Below, piece after piece: positions 28,221 through 38,843 of a stretch of DNA of 64,000 bases (the stretch's first letter is position 1; each line of letters starts with the position of its first letter). Under the pieces are notes generated by a model. That model ran no database searches, was not told where the DNA came from, and saw only the letters and a program-made list of their open reading frames with translations. Origin of the DNA: Gemmobacter nectariphilus DSM 15620 (GTDB lineage: Bacteria > Pseudomonadota > Alphaproteobacteria > Rhodobacterales > Rhodobacteraceae); assembly GCF_000429765.1 (NCBI RefSeq), contig NZ_AUCM01000004.1, positions 186,001-250,000 on the forward strand, given 5' to 3'. A program made the position numbers and the translations under genes.

Positions 28221-29957
28221 TCAGGGCTTGGGCGGCTGCAATCCGCCCGGGGTGCCAAGCCCGCCAGGCGCGCCAAGGCCCCCCGGCTTGCCAAGCCCGC
28301 CCGGCATACCCAGACCGCCCGGGGCGCCAAGGCCACCGAGGCCCGGCATCTGCGGCAAGGTGATGGTGACGTTCTTGGTGTCCACCGGCGGGCCCTTGTA
28401 ATGCATCACCATCTGCGGGAAGCCGATCACCACCCCGATCATCGCCAGCTGGATGAACAGGAACGGCACGGCGCCCAGATAGATCTGCATCGTCGTCACC
28501 GGCGCGATGGTGCGGCCGGTGATCCGGTCGACATAGGCATTGCGCGGCGCGACCGAGCGCAGGAAGTGCAGCGCAAAGCCAAAGGGCGGGTGCATGAACG
28601 AGGTCTGCATGTTCACCGCCAGGATCACCCCGAACCAGATCAGGTCGATCCCCAGCGCCTGTGCCGGGGCAACCAACAGCGGGACGATGATGAAGGCCAG
28701 CTCGAAGTAGTCGAGGAAGAACGCCAGGAAGAACACCAGCAGCGAGACGACCAGCAGGAAGCCCAGCTCGCCCCCCGGCAGCGAGACCAGCAGATGTTCC
28801 ACCCACAGGTGCCCGTTCACGCCATAGAAGGTCAGCGAGAAGACGCGCGCACCGATCAGGATGAACATCACGAAGGCCGACAGCCGGGTCGTCGAGGCGA
28901 CCGCCGCCGTGATCACCGACAGGTTCAGCCGCCGTTTCGCCGCCGCCAGGATCAGCGCGCCGACCGCGCCCATGGCTCCGCCTTCGGTGGGCGTGGCGAT
29001 GCCAAGGAAGATCGTGCCCAGCACCAGGAACACCAGCGCCAGCGGCGGGATCAGCACGATCACGACCTGTTGGGCCAGGCGGCTCATCAGGTTGATCTTC
29101 AGCGTCTTGTCCAGCAGGGCATAGACGTAGACGATGATCACGCCGGCGGCAAAGCCCATCATGTCGGCATTGTTCGCACCGTATTTCGCCGCGAACCAGT
29201 GATGCGAGCCCCAGGTGATCGCCCCGCAGGCCGCCAGGGCGACCAGCAGCGACGTGACACCCGAGCCAAGCGTGCGCGCCTCGAGCGGCAGGGCTGGCAG
29301 CTTCTTGGGCTGGATCATCGAGATGACGAAGATGTAGCCCATGTAGATCGCCGTCAGCACAAGGCCGGGGATCAGCGCGCCCTTGTACATGTCGCCCACC
29401 GACCGGCCCAGCTGGTCGGCCAGCACGATCAGCACCAGAGACGGCGGCACGATCTGCGCCAGCGTCCCCGAGGCCGCAATGGCCCCCGCCGCGATCGAGC
29501 GGTCATAGCCATAGCGCAGCATGATCGGCAGCGAGATCAGCCCCATCGCGATCACCGAGGCCGCAACGACCCCCGTGGTAGCCGCCAGCAGCGCGCCGAC
29601 CAGGATCACCGCATAGGCAAGGCCCCCGCGCACCGGGCCGAACAGCTGGCCGATGGTGTCCAGCAGATCCTCGGCCATGCCGGAGCGTTCCAGGATCACC
29701 CCCATGAAGGTGAAGAAGGGAATGGCCAGCAATGTCTCGTTCGACAGCACCCCCCAGAAGCGGTCGGGCAGGGCGGCCAGCAGCGGCCAGGACAGGTTGA
29801 TCGACCCGTTCGACAGCGGGGCCAGTTCCACCCCGATGAAGAAGAACAAAAGGCCATGGGCCGCCAGCGAAAACGCCACCGGATAGCCCAGCAGCAGCAC
29901 GACGATGAGCGAGGCGAACATGATGGGCGCCATGTTCAGCGCGATGAATTCCATCAT
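28221..29957 (-). CDS. TRAP transporter large permease (DctM/TakM-type) with Gly/Pro-rich tail
   Basis: This is a 578-residue polytopic inner-membrane protein of the DctM superfamily. It starts MMEFIALNMAPIMFASLIVV and shows LLAIPFFTFMGVILERSGMAEDLLD, LGIATPTEGGAMGAVGA and NMQTSFMHPPFGFALHFLR, all DctM hallmarks. It catalyses Na+-driven uptake with the small subunit and a binding protein, here probably for 2-oxo acids. The C-terminus is unusual: after PQMPGLGG come five PGGLGx hexapeptides and PKP (41 residues in all). Its start overlaps the small subunit stop by 4 bases. Confidence 0.93.
   Translation of the reverse strand: MMEFIALNMAPIMFASLIVVLLLGYPVAFSLAAHGLLFFFIGVELAPLSNGSINLSWPLLAALPDRFWGVLSNETLLAIPFFTFMGVILERSGMAEDLLDTIGQLFGPVRGGLAYAVILVGALLAATTGVVAASVIAMGLISLPIMLRYGYDRSIAAGAIAASGTLAQIVPPSLVLIVLADQLGRSVGDMYKGALIPGLVLTAIYMGYIFVISMIQPKKLPALPLEARTLGSGVTSLLVALAACGAITWGSHHWFAAKYGANNADMMGFAAGVIIVYVYALLDKTLKINLMSRLAQQVVIVLIPPLALVFLVLGTIFLGIATPTEGGAMGAVGALILAAAKRRLNLSVITAAVASTTRLSAFVMFILIGARVFSLTFYGVNGHLWVEHLLVSLPGGELGFLLVVSLLVFFLAFFLDYFELAFIIVPLLVAPAQALGIDLIWFGVILAVNMQTSFMHPPFGFALHFLRSVAPRNAYVDRITGRTIAPVTTMQIYLGAVPFLFIQLAMIGVVIGFPQMVMHYKGPPVDTKNVTITLPQMPGLGGLGAPGGLGMPGGLGKPGGLGAPGGLGTPGGLQPPKP
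28233..28322 (-). repeat. 18-bp in-frame tandem repeat encoding PGGLGx
   Basis: Five consecutive 18-base units encode PGGLGM, PGGLGK, PGGLGA, PGGLGT and PGGLQP at the 3' end of the TRAP large permease gene. A degenerate sixth unit (PGLGGLGA) precedes them at 28323-28346. Confidence 0.9.
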
Positions 29958-30538
29958 TTCTTCATCTCTCCCATCAGCAGCTCGGCTTCGGTCGTCGCCG
30001 CGTCATGCGAGGACTGGAAGGGGTTCGGATCCTCGATGTCGCCGCGCATCACCGCGATCTTCTTGATGATTTCCGAGATCGCCTGGATCGTCAGCAGGAT
30101 GAAGCCGACCAGCAGCAGCGCCTTGGCCGGCCAGATGATCAGCCCGCCCGCGTTCGAGGACATCTCGCCCGAGATCACCGATTTCATCGTATAGGGCCAC
30201 AGGTAGTAGACCATCAGCACGCTGAAGGGCAGCAGGAACAGCAGATGGCCAAGCAGGTCGATCCAGTGCTGCACCCGGCGGCCGAACAGGCCATAGACGA
30301 TGTCGATGCGGATATGTTCGTTCTGTTTCAGCGTATAGGCAGCGGCCAGCAGGAACGAGGCGCCGAACAGATACCACTGCGCCTCCAGCCAGGCGTTCGA
30401 TGACGTGCTGAAAATCTTGCGAACCAGGGCGTTCGCCGCGCTTATGAGGATCGCCACAAGGATCGCCCACATGACGACCTTGCCGAAAAGCTCGTTCACG
30501 CGGTCGATGCCCCTGGACAAAGCCAAGAGAGCATTCAT
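29954..30538 (-). CDS. TRAP transporter small permease (DctQ-type)
   Basis: This 194-residue membrane protein has four predicted helices: VVMWAILVAILISAANALVR, then WYLFGASFLLAAAYTL, LGHLLFLLPFSVLMVYYLW and GLIIWPAKALLLVGFILLTI. KQNEHIRIDIVYG is the DctQ signature. It starts at 30538 with GGGAG upstream on the minus strand. Longer in-frame starts give an Arg/Pro-rich unlikely extension. It is coupled to the large subunit by an ATGA overlap. Confidence 0.92.
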   Translation of the reverse strand: MNALLALSRGIDRVNELFGKVVMWAILVAILISAANALVRKIFSTSSNAWLEAQWYLFGASFLLAAAYTLKQNEHIRIDIVYGLFGRRVQHWIDLLGHLLFLLPFSVLMVYYLWPYTMKSVISGEMSSNAGGLIIWPAKALLLVGFILLTIQAISEIIKKIAVMRGDIEDPNPFQSSHDAATTEAELLMGEMKK

Positions 30539-31028
30539 TTGCGGATTTCTCCCCCTTCGTCTTGGTTTTCTTCGGTTTTGGATTGGCCCGGAGCCCCGGC
30601 TCCGGGCCTGCCCCCTATGCCTGCGCGAGGGTCCATATGTCAATGTCTGCTGGGGTCGGCAGGGCGGCGGGCAGTGTCTGCCCATGCGGGGGCGGCGCGC
30701 GCGGGGGGGGCGCGCGATGGTTGCCTGCAAGCTGGGCACAGGCCCAAGGAACGGGCATGATCGGACCTGCCGGGGTCGCGTGCGCCGGCCTTTGGCGCCT
30801 GTCTGGGGGCGCGGGACATCGAACCGCGGCCCGCGCCCGGTGCTGGCGCCAGATCCCCCGCGCAGCAGCCAGGCCATCACAATCTTGCGAGGCGGGCGTG
30901 AGTGTTACACTGCGTCCCGTGCCCGCCGACCCCCCGGGCGCTTGCAGGAAATCTTTCGAATTCCGCCGATTGCAATGTTCCCGCAAGGTTGGTCTGCTTG
31001 ACCGGCCGCGCAAGCACGAGAGGGTTTC
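30539..31028. other. 490-bp gap between divergent TRAP permease operon and VIT-family gene
   Basis: No credible gene. The middle (30650-30860) is very GC-rich low-complexity sequence. The two ends should hold the divergent promoters. GAGTGTTACACT at 30899-30910 is a near-palindrome about 120 bases before the VIT-family start. I cannot assign a regulator to it. Confidence 0.5.
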
Positions 31029-31733
31029 ATGCTCGACTATCAATCCGCGCACGAGGAAGTGCATTTCATCAACCGATCCGGCTGGCTGCGCGCCGCAGTC
31101 CTGGGGGCGAATGACGGCATCGTCTCGGTCTCGTCGCTGATCGTCGGGGTGGCGGCGGCCAATCCGGGGCCGACGGCAATTCTGGTGGCCGGGGCGGCAG
31201 GTCTGGCGGCCGGCGCCATGTCGATGGCGGCCGGTGAATATGTTTCGGTCAGTTCGCAATCCGACATCGAGCGCGCGGACATCGAACGTGAACGGCAGGC
31301 CCTGATCGACACCCCCGAGGCCGAGGAAGCAGAGCTTGCCTCGATCTATGAGGCGCGCGGGCTGTCGCCGGCCACCGCCGCACTTGTGGCGCGCGAGCTG
31401 AGCGAGCGCGATGCCCTGGGCGCCCATGTGCGCGATGAGCTGGGCCTGTCCGAAATCCATGCCGCGAACCCGTTGCAGGCGGCACTGGCCTCGGGGCTGA
31501 CCTTCACGCTGGCAGCTGCGGTCCCGCTGATCGCCGCGGTGCTGGCCCCGGCAGGGCAGGTGATCCCGGTGGTCGTGGTGGCCACGCTGCTGTGCCTTGG
31601 CGCGCTTGGGGCCATTGGCGCCCATGCGGGCGGCGCGCCGCGTCTGCCGGCAACGCTGCGTGTGCTGTTCTGGGGGGCGGCCGCCATGGCCATTACCGCA
31701 GGCGTCGGCCGGGTGTTCGGCGTCGCGGTCTAG
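31029..31733 (+). CDS. VIT1/CCC1 family metal (Fe2+/Mn2+) transporter
   Basis: This 234-residue membrane protein resembles yeast CCC1 and plant VIT1. It has WLRAAVLGANDGIVSVSSLIVGVAAA in the first helix, GLAAGAMSMAAGEYVSVSSQ (the conserved MAAGEYVS motif in helix 2), an acidic cytoplasmic stretch AEEAELASIYEARGLS, then three further helices. Family role: moving iron or manganese across the membrane, against metal toxicity. It is a single gene followed by a terminator. No Fur, Irr or Mur box was recognised upstream. Confidence 0.9.
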   Translation: MLDYQSAHEEVHFINRSGWLRAAVLGANDGIVSVSSLIVGVAAANPGPTAILVAGAAGLAAGAMSMAAGEYVSVSSQSDIERADIERERQALIDTPEAEEAELASIYEARGLSPATAALVARELSERDALGAHVRDELGLSEIHAANPLQAALASGLTFTLAAAVPLIAAVLAPAGQVIPVVVVATLLCLGALGAIGAHAGGAPRLPATLRVLFWGAAAMAITAGVGRVFGVAV

Positions 31734-31741
31734 GACCCCCA

Positions 31742-31760
31742 GGCGCGGGGTCGCGCCTTT
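31742..31760 (+). terminator. Terminator of the VIT-family gene
   Basis: GGCGCG, loop GGGT, CGCGCC, then TTT, 9 bases past the stop codon. The stem is short but perfect. Confidence 0.6.
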
Positions 31761-31999
31761 GCGCGCGGCCCCGCGTTCGCGGTCTGCGGCGGCAGGGGGA
31801 ACGCATCGCCTGCGGCGGTCTACTGTCGCGCGCTTGCGCCGCGACCGCCCGGGGCCGAAGCGGTGTTCGCCTGCAGCGCCAGGCCCGGCCCCGACCAAGG
31901 CCGCAACCCCAGGCAGGACCGGCGCATGGCCCCGCCTTGCAAGACGCGGCCAACATCCTTGCCGCGCCAGCCTCGCGCGCGCACATGCGGGGCTGCGCT

Positions 32000-32458
32000 C
32001 TAACCCCGCGCGGCCCAGTCATATTGCGCGGGCGTCTCGACCGCGCAGGGCCGCACGGCGCGCAGCCGCTCCAGCGCCGGGCCGGGTGCCTCGCCCGCCA
32101 GCACCATCAGCCGCAGCGCGATCATCCCCGAGCGCCCGCAGCCGCCCATGCAATGCAGCGCGATGCGCTGACCCTGCGCCAGCCGGTCCGTCAACCCGCG
32201 CACCACCGCTTCGGCGCTGCCGTCCGGTATGCCGAAATCCGGGATTGGAAGATGTCGCCAGCCGATCCCCGCCGCCAGCAGCGCCCCCGGCAGATCGCCC
32301 GTGACCATCTCGGCCGCTTCGGTCAGGCTGACCAGCAGATCCGCCCGCCACCGCACAAGGCCCGCCACATCCGCCGCAAGATCCCCGCCCCGCCCCGGCA
32401 AGGGCGAAAGCGAAATCCACCCCGCGCCCACCTGTATCTCGGCCGCCGGATAGCTCAT
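32000..32458 (-). CDS. Dual-specificity / tyrosine phosphatase-like protein
   Basis: This 152-residue cysteine phosphatase fold carries the HCxxGxxRS signature as HCMGGCGRSG (Cys103, Arg109) and a likely general acid in PIPDFGIPDGS. The start ATG at 32458 overlaps the zinc protease stop by 4 bases (ATGA). Alternative upstream start would add 9 residues. Substrate unknown. The link to the membrane-anchored protease suggests co-expression only. Confidence 0.85.
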   Translation of the reverse strand: MSYPAAEIQVGAGWISLSPLPGRGGDLAADVAGLVRWRADLLVSLTEAAEMVTGDLPGALLAAGIGWRHLPIPDFGIPDGSAEAVVRGLTDRLAQGQRIALHCMGGCGRSGMIALRLMVLAGEAPGPALERLRAVRPCAVETPAQYDWAARG

Positions 32459-33300
32459 GGCCGGTGCGTCCCGAAGGTATCGCAAGCCTCCATGCGCCCC
32501 TGTTCATAGCCCGTGGTGAACCAGCGCACCCGCTGGGCCGAGCTGCCATGGCTGAACGTATGCGGCCGCGGCACCTTCCCGGCGCGCCGTTGCAGCGTAT
32601 CGTCGCCAATCTGCCGTGCAGCGTTGATCGCCTGTTCGACATCGCCGGGTTTCAGCAAGGCATTCACGCTTTCCGCCCAGACCCCGGCCAGACAATCGGC
32701 CTGCAATTCGATCCGCACGGAAACGGCATTGGCCTCGGCCGGCACCATCCGCGCCCGCGCCGCATTGGCCTTGCCCAGAATGCCCAGCTCGTCCTGCACA
32801 TGATGGGCCACCTCATGCGCGATCACATAGGCCGCTGCAATCTCGCCCGGCGCGCCCAGCTGGCGCGACAGGGTCGCGAAGAATTCGGTATCCAGATAAA
32901 TCTTGCGATCGCCCGGGCAATAGAACGGCCCCGTCGCCCCGGAGGCATTGCCGCAAGGGCTTTGCGTCACGCCCGAATACAGCACCAGAACCGGCGGCGC
33001 ATAGCGCGCCCCCAATTCGTTGCGGAACCGCTCGGCCCAGACATCCTCTGTGGTGCCCAGCACCTGGCTGACCCAGACGCCGGCCTGCTGCTCGTCCGGC
33101 GTCAGCGCCCGGCGCTCGCCTGGCGCGCCGCCCTGCTCCAGCCCCTGAAGCAGCGGGGTCACGTCGATGCCGGTGAAATAGCCGATCGCAAGCACCGCCA
33201 GCAGCGCAAGGCCAGAGATACCCCCTATCCCCGGACCACCCCGGCCCGAACCGCGCCGATCCTCGACATTGCGGCTTTGCCGCTGGCCCCCGAACCGCAT
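32455..33300 (-). CDS. ypfJ: YpfJ-family neutral zinc metallopeptidase
   Basis: This 281-residue protein has one N-terminal membrane helix (about 27-42, GISGLALLAVLAIGYFTG) and an extracytoplasmic metallopeptidase domain (Zn_peptidase family PF04228). The zinc site is HEVAHHVQD (His162, Glu163, His166) with IELQADCLAG downstream supplying the third ligand. It starts MRFGGQRQSRNVEDRRG, the standard YpfJ N-terminus. Biological role is not established. It is the first gene of a two-gene operon with the phosphatase. Confidence 0.92.
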   Translation of the reverse strand: MRFGGQRQSRNVEDRRGSGRGGPGIGGISGLALLAVLAIGYFTGIDVTPLLQGLEQGGAPGERRALTPDEQQAGVWVSQVLGTTEDVWAERFRNELGARYAPPVLVLYSGVTQSPCGNASGATGPFYCPGDRKIYLDTEFFATLSRQLGAPGEIAAAYVIAHEVAHHVQDELGILGKANAARARMVPAEANAVSVRIELQADCLAGVWAESVNALLKPGDVEQAINAARQIGDDTLQRRAGKVPRPHTFSHGSSAQRVRWFTTGYEQGRMEACDTFGTHRP

Positions 33301-33401
33301 GACACCCTCCAACCCTTGCAGGCCCAGACTACTTCCCGCCTGTCCCGATGCCAACGGCAAGCCGGCGCGCCGGTTCCCAGGGTGCAAGGCCTGTCTGGCA
33401 T

Positions 33402-33508
33402 CACCTTCCCCAAATACCCCGGGGGGTCCGGGGGGCAGCGCCCCCCGGCCTGGCCCAAAGCCCTGTGCGGCCCGGAACGGGCCGCGCCGGGCTGCGGGAG
33501 CTCGCGCC
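33402..33508 (-). repeat. Composite intergenic repeat between katG and ypfJ
   Basis: Read on the minus strand: CTCCCGCAGCCCGG, hairpin arms GCGGCCCG/CGGGCCGC, GGGCTTTGGGCC, a second hairpin GGGGGGCGCTGCCCCCC, then CCGGGGTATTTGGGGAAGG. The same order of parts is seen behind typA (54842-54956). Confidence 0.7.
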
Positions 33509-33517
33509 CAATGCAAA

Positions 33518-33543
33518 GGGGCCGCAGCTTGCGCTGCGGCCCC
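33518..33543 (-). terminator. Terminator of katG
   Basis: GGGGCCGCAGC, loop TTGC, GCTGCGGCCCC: an 11-bp perfect stem 23 bases after the katG stop, followed on the minus strand by TTTGCATT. Confidence 0.85.
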
Positions 33544-33565
33544 CGATCTGTTGACCAGACCCCGA

Positions 33566-35857
<2,292 letters not shown>

Positions 35858-35865
35858 TAATTCTG

Positions 35866-36786
35866 ATGATGAACCTCACCCTCAAGCAGTTGCGCTATTT
35901 CGATGCGCTGGCCCGGCACCGCCACTTTGGCCATGCGGCCGAGGCAAGCGCTGTCTCGCAGCCCGCGCTGTCGATGCAGATCAAGGACCTGGAACAGACG
36001 CTGGGCGCGCCGCTGCTGGAACGTGGACCCCGGCAGATCCGCCTGACCGGCTTTGGCGAGGTGTTTCTGGAGCGCGCCCGTGCCATCTTGCAGGCGGTGG
36101 ACGAGCTGGAGGATCTGGCCCAGACCGCCAGCGGCAAGCCCGCGGGCCGGCTGCGGATCGGGGTGATCCCGACGATTGCCCCCTATCTTCTGCCCGCCAT
36201 CATCGCCCGGCTGGGCCAGCACTATCCGGGGCTGGAGCTGAACCTGCGCGAGACGGTCACCCCCAAGCTGCTGGCCGAACTGATCGAAGGGCGGCTGGAT
36301 ACCGCCATCGTCGCCCTGCCGGTGTCTGAACCCTCGCTGACCGAGGTTGCGCTGTTTTCCGAGGAATTCGTGCTGGTGCGCCCGGCCGAGGATGCCGCCC
36401 GTCCGGTTCCCGATGCCACCATGCTGCGCGAGATGCGCCTGCTGCTGCTGGAAGAGGGGCATTGCTTTCGCGATCAGGCCCTGTCGTTTTGCGACCTGGC
36501 CGCCACGCGGCCGCGCGAGCTGATGGATGGCAGCTCGCTGGCGACGCTGGTGCAGATGGTGGCGGCGGGTATCGGGGTCACGCTGATCCCCGAAATGGCG
36601 GTGCCGGTCGAGACACGCTCGGCCAATGTCTCGATCGCGCATTTCCGCGCGCCCGCCCCCAGCCGCACGATCGGCATGGTCTGGCGCAAGACCAGCCCGC
36701 TGGCCGGGCAACTGTCCGAGATCGCCGAAGCCGTGCGCCAGACATCCGAGGCCACGCGCACCGCCACCGAACCAGGCGCTGCCTAG
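35866..36786 (+). CDS. oxyR: Hydrogen peroxide-responsive regulator OxyR
   Basis: This 306-residue LysR-type regulator has an HTH at about residues 5-65 (LKQLRYFDALARHRHFGHAA, SQPALSMQIKDLE). The redox cysteines are both present in LLLLEEGHCFRDQALSFCD at residues 200 and 209 (199/208 if the second ATG is used), matching E. coli Cys199/Cys208 spacing. It is divergent from katG. Its stop overlaps the end of the convergent HAD gene by 4 bases. Confidence 0.95.
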   Translation: MMNLTLKQLRYFDALARHRHFGHAAEASAVSQPALSMQIKDLEQTLGAPLLERGPRQIRLTGFGEVFLERARAILQAVDELEDLAQTASGKPAGRLRIGVIPTIAPYLLPAIIARLGQHYPGLELNLRETVTPKLLAELIEGRLDTAIVALPVSEPSLTEVALFSEEFVLVRPAEDAARPVPDATMLREMRLLLLEEGHCFRDQALSFCDLAATRPRELMDGSSLATLVQMVAAGIGVTLIPEMAVPVETRSANVSIAHFRAPAPSRTIGMVWRKTSPLAGQLSEIAEAVRQTSEATRTATEPGAA

Positions 36787-37427
36787 CCGATCAGCCCCAG
36801 CCGCCGCGCACCACTGATCAGGTCCGGCGCGACAAGGCTTGCATGGCGCCCGTCGGTGGCCAGCACGTCGGGCACCTGCACCACGGTCATGCCTGCCTCG
36901 GACGCCGAACGGGCGCCGATGTCGCTGTCCTCGAAGGCCAGGCAGCGCGAGGGCGTGACGCCAAGCCGTTCGGCCGCCAGCAGGAAGGGTTCGGGATGCG
37001 GCTTGGCGCGGGTCACGCAATCGCGCGTCACCAGCGTTTCGAAATGTGCCAGAAGGCCCGCGCGCGCCAGTTTCCATTCTGCCCCCGCCCGGCGGCTGGA
37101 GGTGGCAACGGCCAGGCGGTGGCCGGTGCCGGCCAGCAGCTCCAGCAGTTCGGCAGCGCCGGGGCGCAGCGGGACGCCATCCTGGGCCATTCGGGCGCGA
37201 AAGGTCGCCATCCAGTCGGCGCGGATCGTCTCGAGCGGGACATCGGGGCCAAGGGCGGCGGCGAGGATGGTGTTCGCGCCTTCGGCATCGACCCCGATCA
37301 GGCTGTGGAACAGGGTCTCGTCGACCGGGTGGCCATGGGCGGCAAAGACCTGAAGCCCGGAGGCGACGGCGACGGATTCGCTGTCGATCAGCGTGCCGTC
37401 GAGATCGAAGATGATGGCGTCGAACAT
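36783..37427 (-). CDS. HAD-superfamily phosphatase (beta-phosphoglucomutase/GPH-like)
   Basis: This 214-residue HAD subfamily IA protein has motif I FDLDGTLID (residues 7-15), motif II VATSSRR, motif III lysine in RAKPHPEPFLLAAERLG and motif IV AFEDSDIGARSA. A four-helix cap lies between motifs I and II. It may act on phosphosugars or phosphoglycolate. The sequence does not decide. Convergent with oxyR. Confidence 0.85.
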   Translation of the reverse strand: MFDAIIFDLDGTLIDSESVAVASGLQVFAAHGHPVDETLFHSLIGVDAEGANTILAAALGPDVPLETIRADWMATFRARMAQDGVPLRPGAAELLELLAGTGHRLAVATSSRRAGAEWKLARAGLLAHFETLVTRDCVTRAKPHPEPFLLAAERLGVTPSRCLAFEDSDIGARSASEAGMTVVQVPDVLATDGRHASLVAPDLISGARRLGLIG

Positions 37428-37551
37428 GGGGCCCCATGGAACATGCGGGTTGCGGGGCGGACTTTAGCCCGAATGCGCGCAGGTGCAACCGGAGGGGCGC
37501 GAGGGGGCGCTGCCCCATGGCGGGGCCGGCGCGGGGCGGCAGGCCCGGGGC

Positions 37552-37582
37552 CACCCCCGGGATATTTGGATCAAGGCGAAAG
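37552..37582 (+). repeat. Dispersed intergenic repeat (GGATATTT type)
   Basis: CCCCCGGGATATTTGG then ATCAAGGCGAAA, identical over 28 bases to the copy at 14896-14925. It lies in the divergent gap between the HAD gene and the thioesterase, after GC-rich hairpin-prone sequence (GGGGGCGCTGCCCC at 37504-37517). Confidence 0.75.
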
Positions 37583-37643
37583 TTCGGACCGTTGACAGGG
37601 GCCGGGGGGCTTCGCATACCGGCAAGGCACCGAAGGAGCCACC

Positions 37644-38069
37644 ATGAGCATTGCAGAAGAACATGTCAGCATCGTTGTCGGGGGGCAGCCGCCCTATGCC
37701 CGGCATCTGGGGATCCGCGTGGTCTCGGCCTCGCCCGAGGAGGTGGTGGCGGAAATGCCGGTGACGGCCGAGCTGATCAACCGCAACGGCGTGCTGCATG
37801 GCGGGGCGCTGATGTCGCTGGCCGACAATACCGGGGGAACGGCGACGTTTCTGCATCTGGCCGAGGACGAATTCACCACGACCTCGGAAAGCCGGACGTA
37901 TTTCTTTCGGTCCATCGGGGCGGGCGAGACGGCGCGGGCGGTGGCGCGGCTGATCCACAACGGGCGGACCATGAAGGTCTGGCAGACCTCGATCTACCGC
38001 GATGATGGCAAGCTGGCCGCACAGGTCAGCCAGACGCAGGTGATCCTGAAAAAGGGCGCGCGGGGCTGA
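37644..38069 (+). CDS. PaaI family hotdog thioesterase
   Basis: This 141-residue hotdog-fold protein has the motif NRNGVLHGGALMSLADNTGG, in which HGG and the downstream Asp are the usual PaaI active-site region, then TTSESRTYFFRSIGAGE and a typical C-terminal strand. It is predicted to hydrolyse an acyl-CoA thioester. It stands alone, so the substrate cannot be inferred. Confidence 0.85.
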   Translation: MSIAEEHVSIVVGGQPPYARHLGIRVVSASPEEVVAEMPVTAELINRNGVLHGGALMSLADNTGGTATFLHLAEDEFTTTSESRTYFFRSIGAGETARAVARLIHNGRTMKVWQTSIYRDDGKLAAQVSQTQVILKKGARG

Positions 38070-38089
38070 ACCGCCCCTGCCGCGCAGGG

Positions 38090-38770
38090 TCACTGCGCGA
38101 AGGCGTGCAGCAGCAGGAAGATGGCGGTCTTGATCACCGCCCAGATCACGCCCCAGACGATCAGCAGCGACAGAACGCCCAGCACCGCGCCGACGATGAT
38201 CCACAGCCCGTCGCGTTCCAGGATGCCAAGCGCGATCAGGCTGATCGCGAAGGCTGGCAACATGTTGCCCAGCGGGATCGGCAGGAACAGCACGACCGCC
38301 AGGATCAGGCACAGCGCCCCGACGGCGCGTTCTGCGGTGGGCGTCGTGATCTGCGTCAGGCGCTGTTGCAGCAGCCGCTCGGCCCGTTCCAGCAGCGGCG
38401 AGATCCTGGCCACCAGCGCGGCGAAGTCGCGGCGCGTCATCGAGCGTTCGTTGATGAAGCGGGGTAGCCAGGGCGTGCGGCCCAGCATCAGCTGCCAGGT
38501 CAGATAGACCAGCGGCAGGCCCAGGATAGCCGAGGTGCCAGGCGGTGCCGGCACGGTATTGGGCAGCGCGAAGATCAGCAGCAGCGCCCCGAAGGCGCGC
38601 AGTTGCATGGCCGCCATCAGATCGGCGACCGAGATGCGATCACGCGCGGGGTCGTCGGCAATGTCGCGCAGCAGGGCCGAGAGGCGCTTTTCCGGCATCA
38701 AGGGCGCCGGATCGGGCGCAGGCGGCAGCGGCGGCAGGAAGGGGCTGCGGTTTGGCGGGGCTTGGGTCAT
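38090..38770 (-). CDS. ExoD family membrane protein
   Basis: This 226-residue protein belongs to the exopolysaccharide synthesis ExoD family. After a Pro-rich N-terminus it shows RISVADLMAAMQLRAFGALLLIFALPNTVPAPPGTS and GLPLVYLTWQLMLGRTPWLP, then FLPIPLGNMLPAFAISLIALG and two C-terminal helices. ExoD is linked to exopolysaccharide and stress phenotypes in rhizobia. The biochemical function is unknown. It converges with the thioesterase gene and lies just downstream of secDF. Confidence 0.88.
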   Translation of the reverse strand: MTQAPPNRSPFLPPLPPAPDPAPLMPEKRLSALLRDIADDPARDRISVADLMAAMQLRAFGALLLIFALPNTVPAPPGTSAILGLPLVYLTWQLMLGRTPWLPRFINERSMTRRDFAALVARISPLLERAERLLQQRLTQITTPTAERAVGALCLILAVVLFLPIPLGNMLPAFAISLIALGILERDGLWIIVGAVLGVLSLLIVWGVIWAVIKTAIFLLLHAFAQ

Positions 38771-38843
38771 CGGGCAGCCTTGTGCAAAGGGGGCGGCGGG
38801 CCCCCGAGGTGGCGGGCCCCCGGCAAAGGGGCCCGGCCACAGC

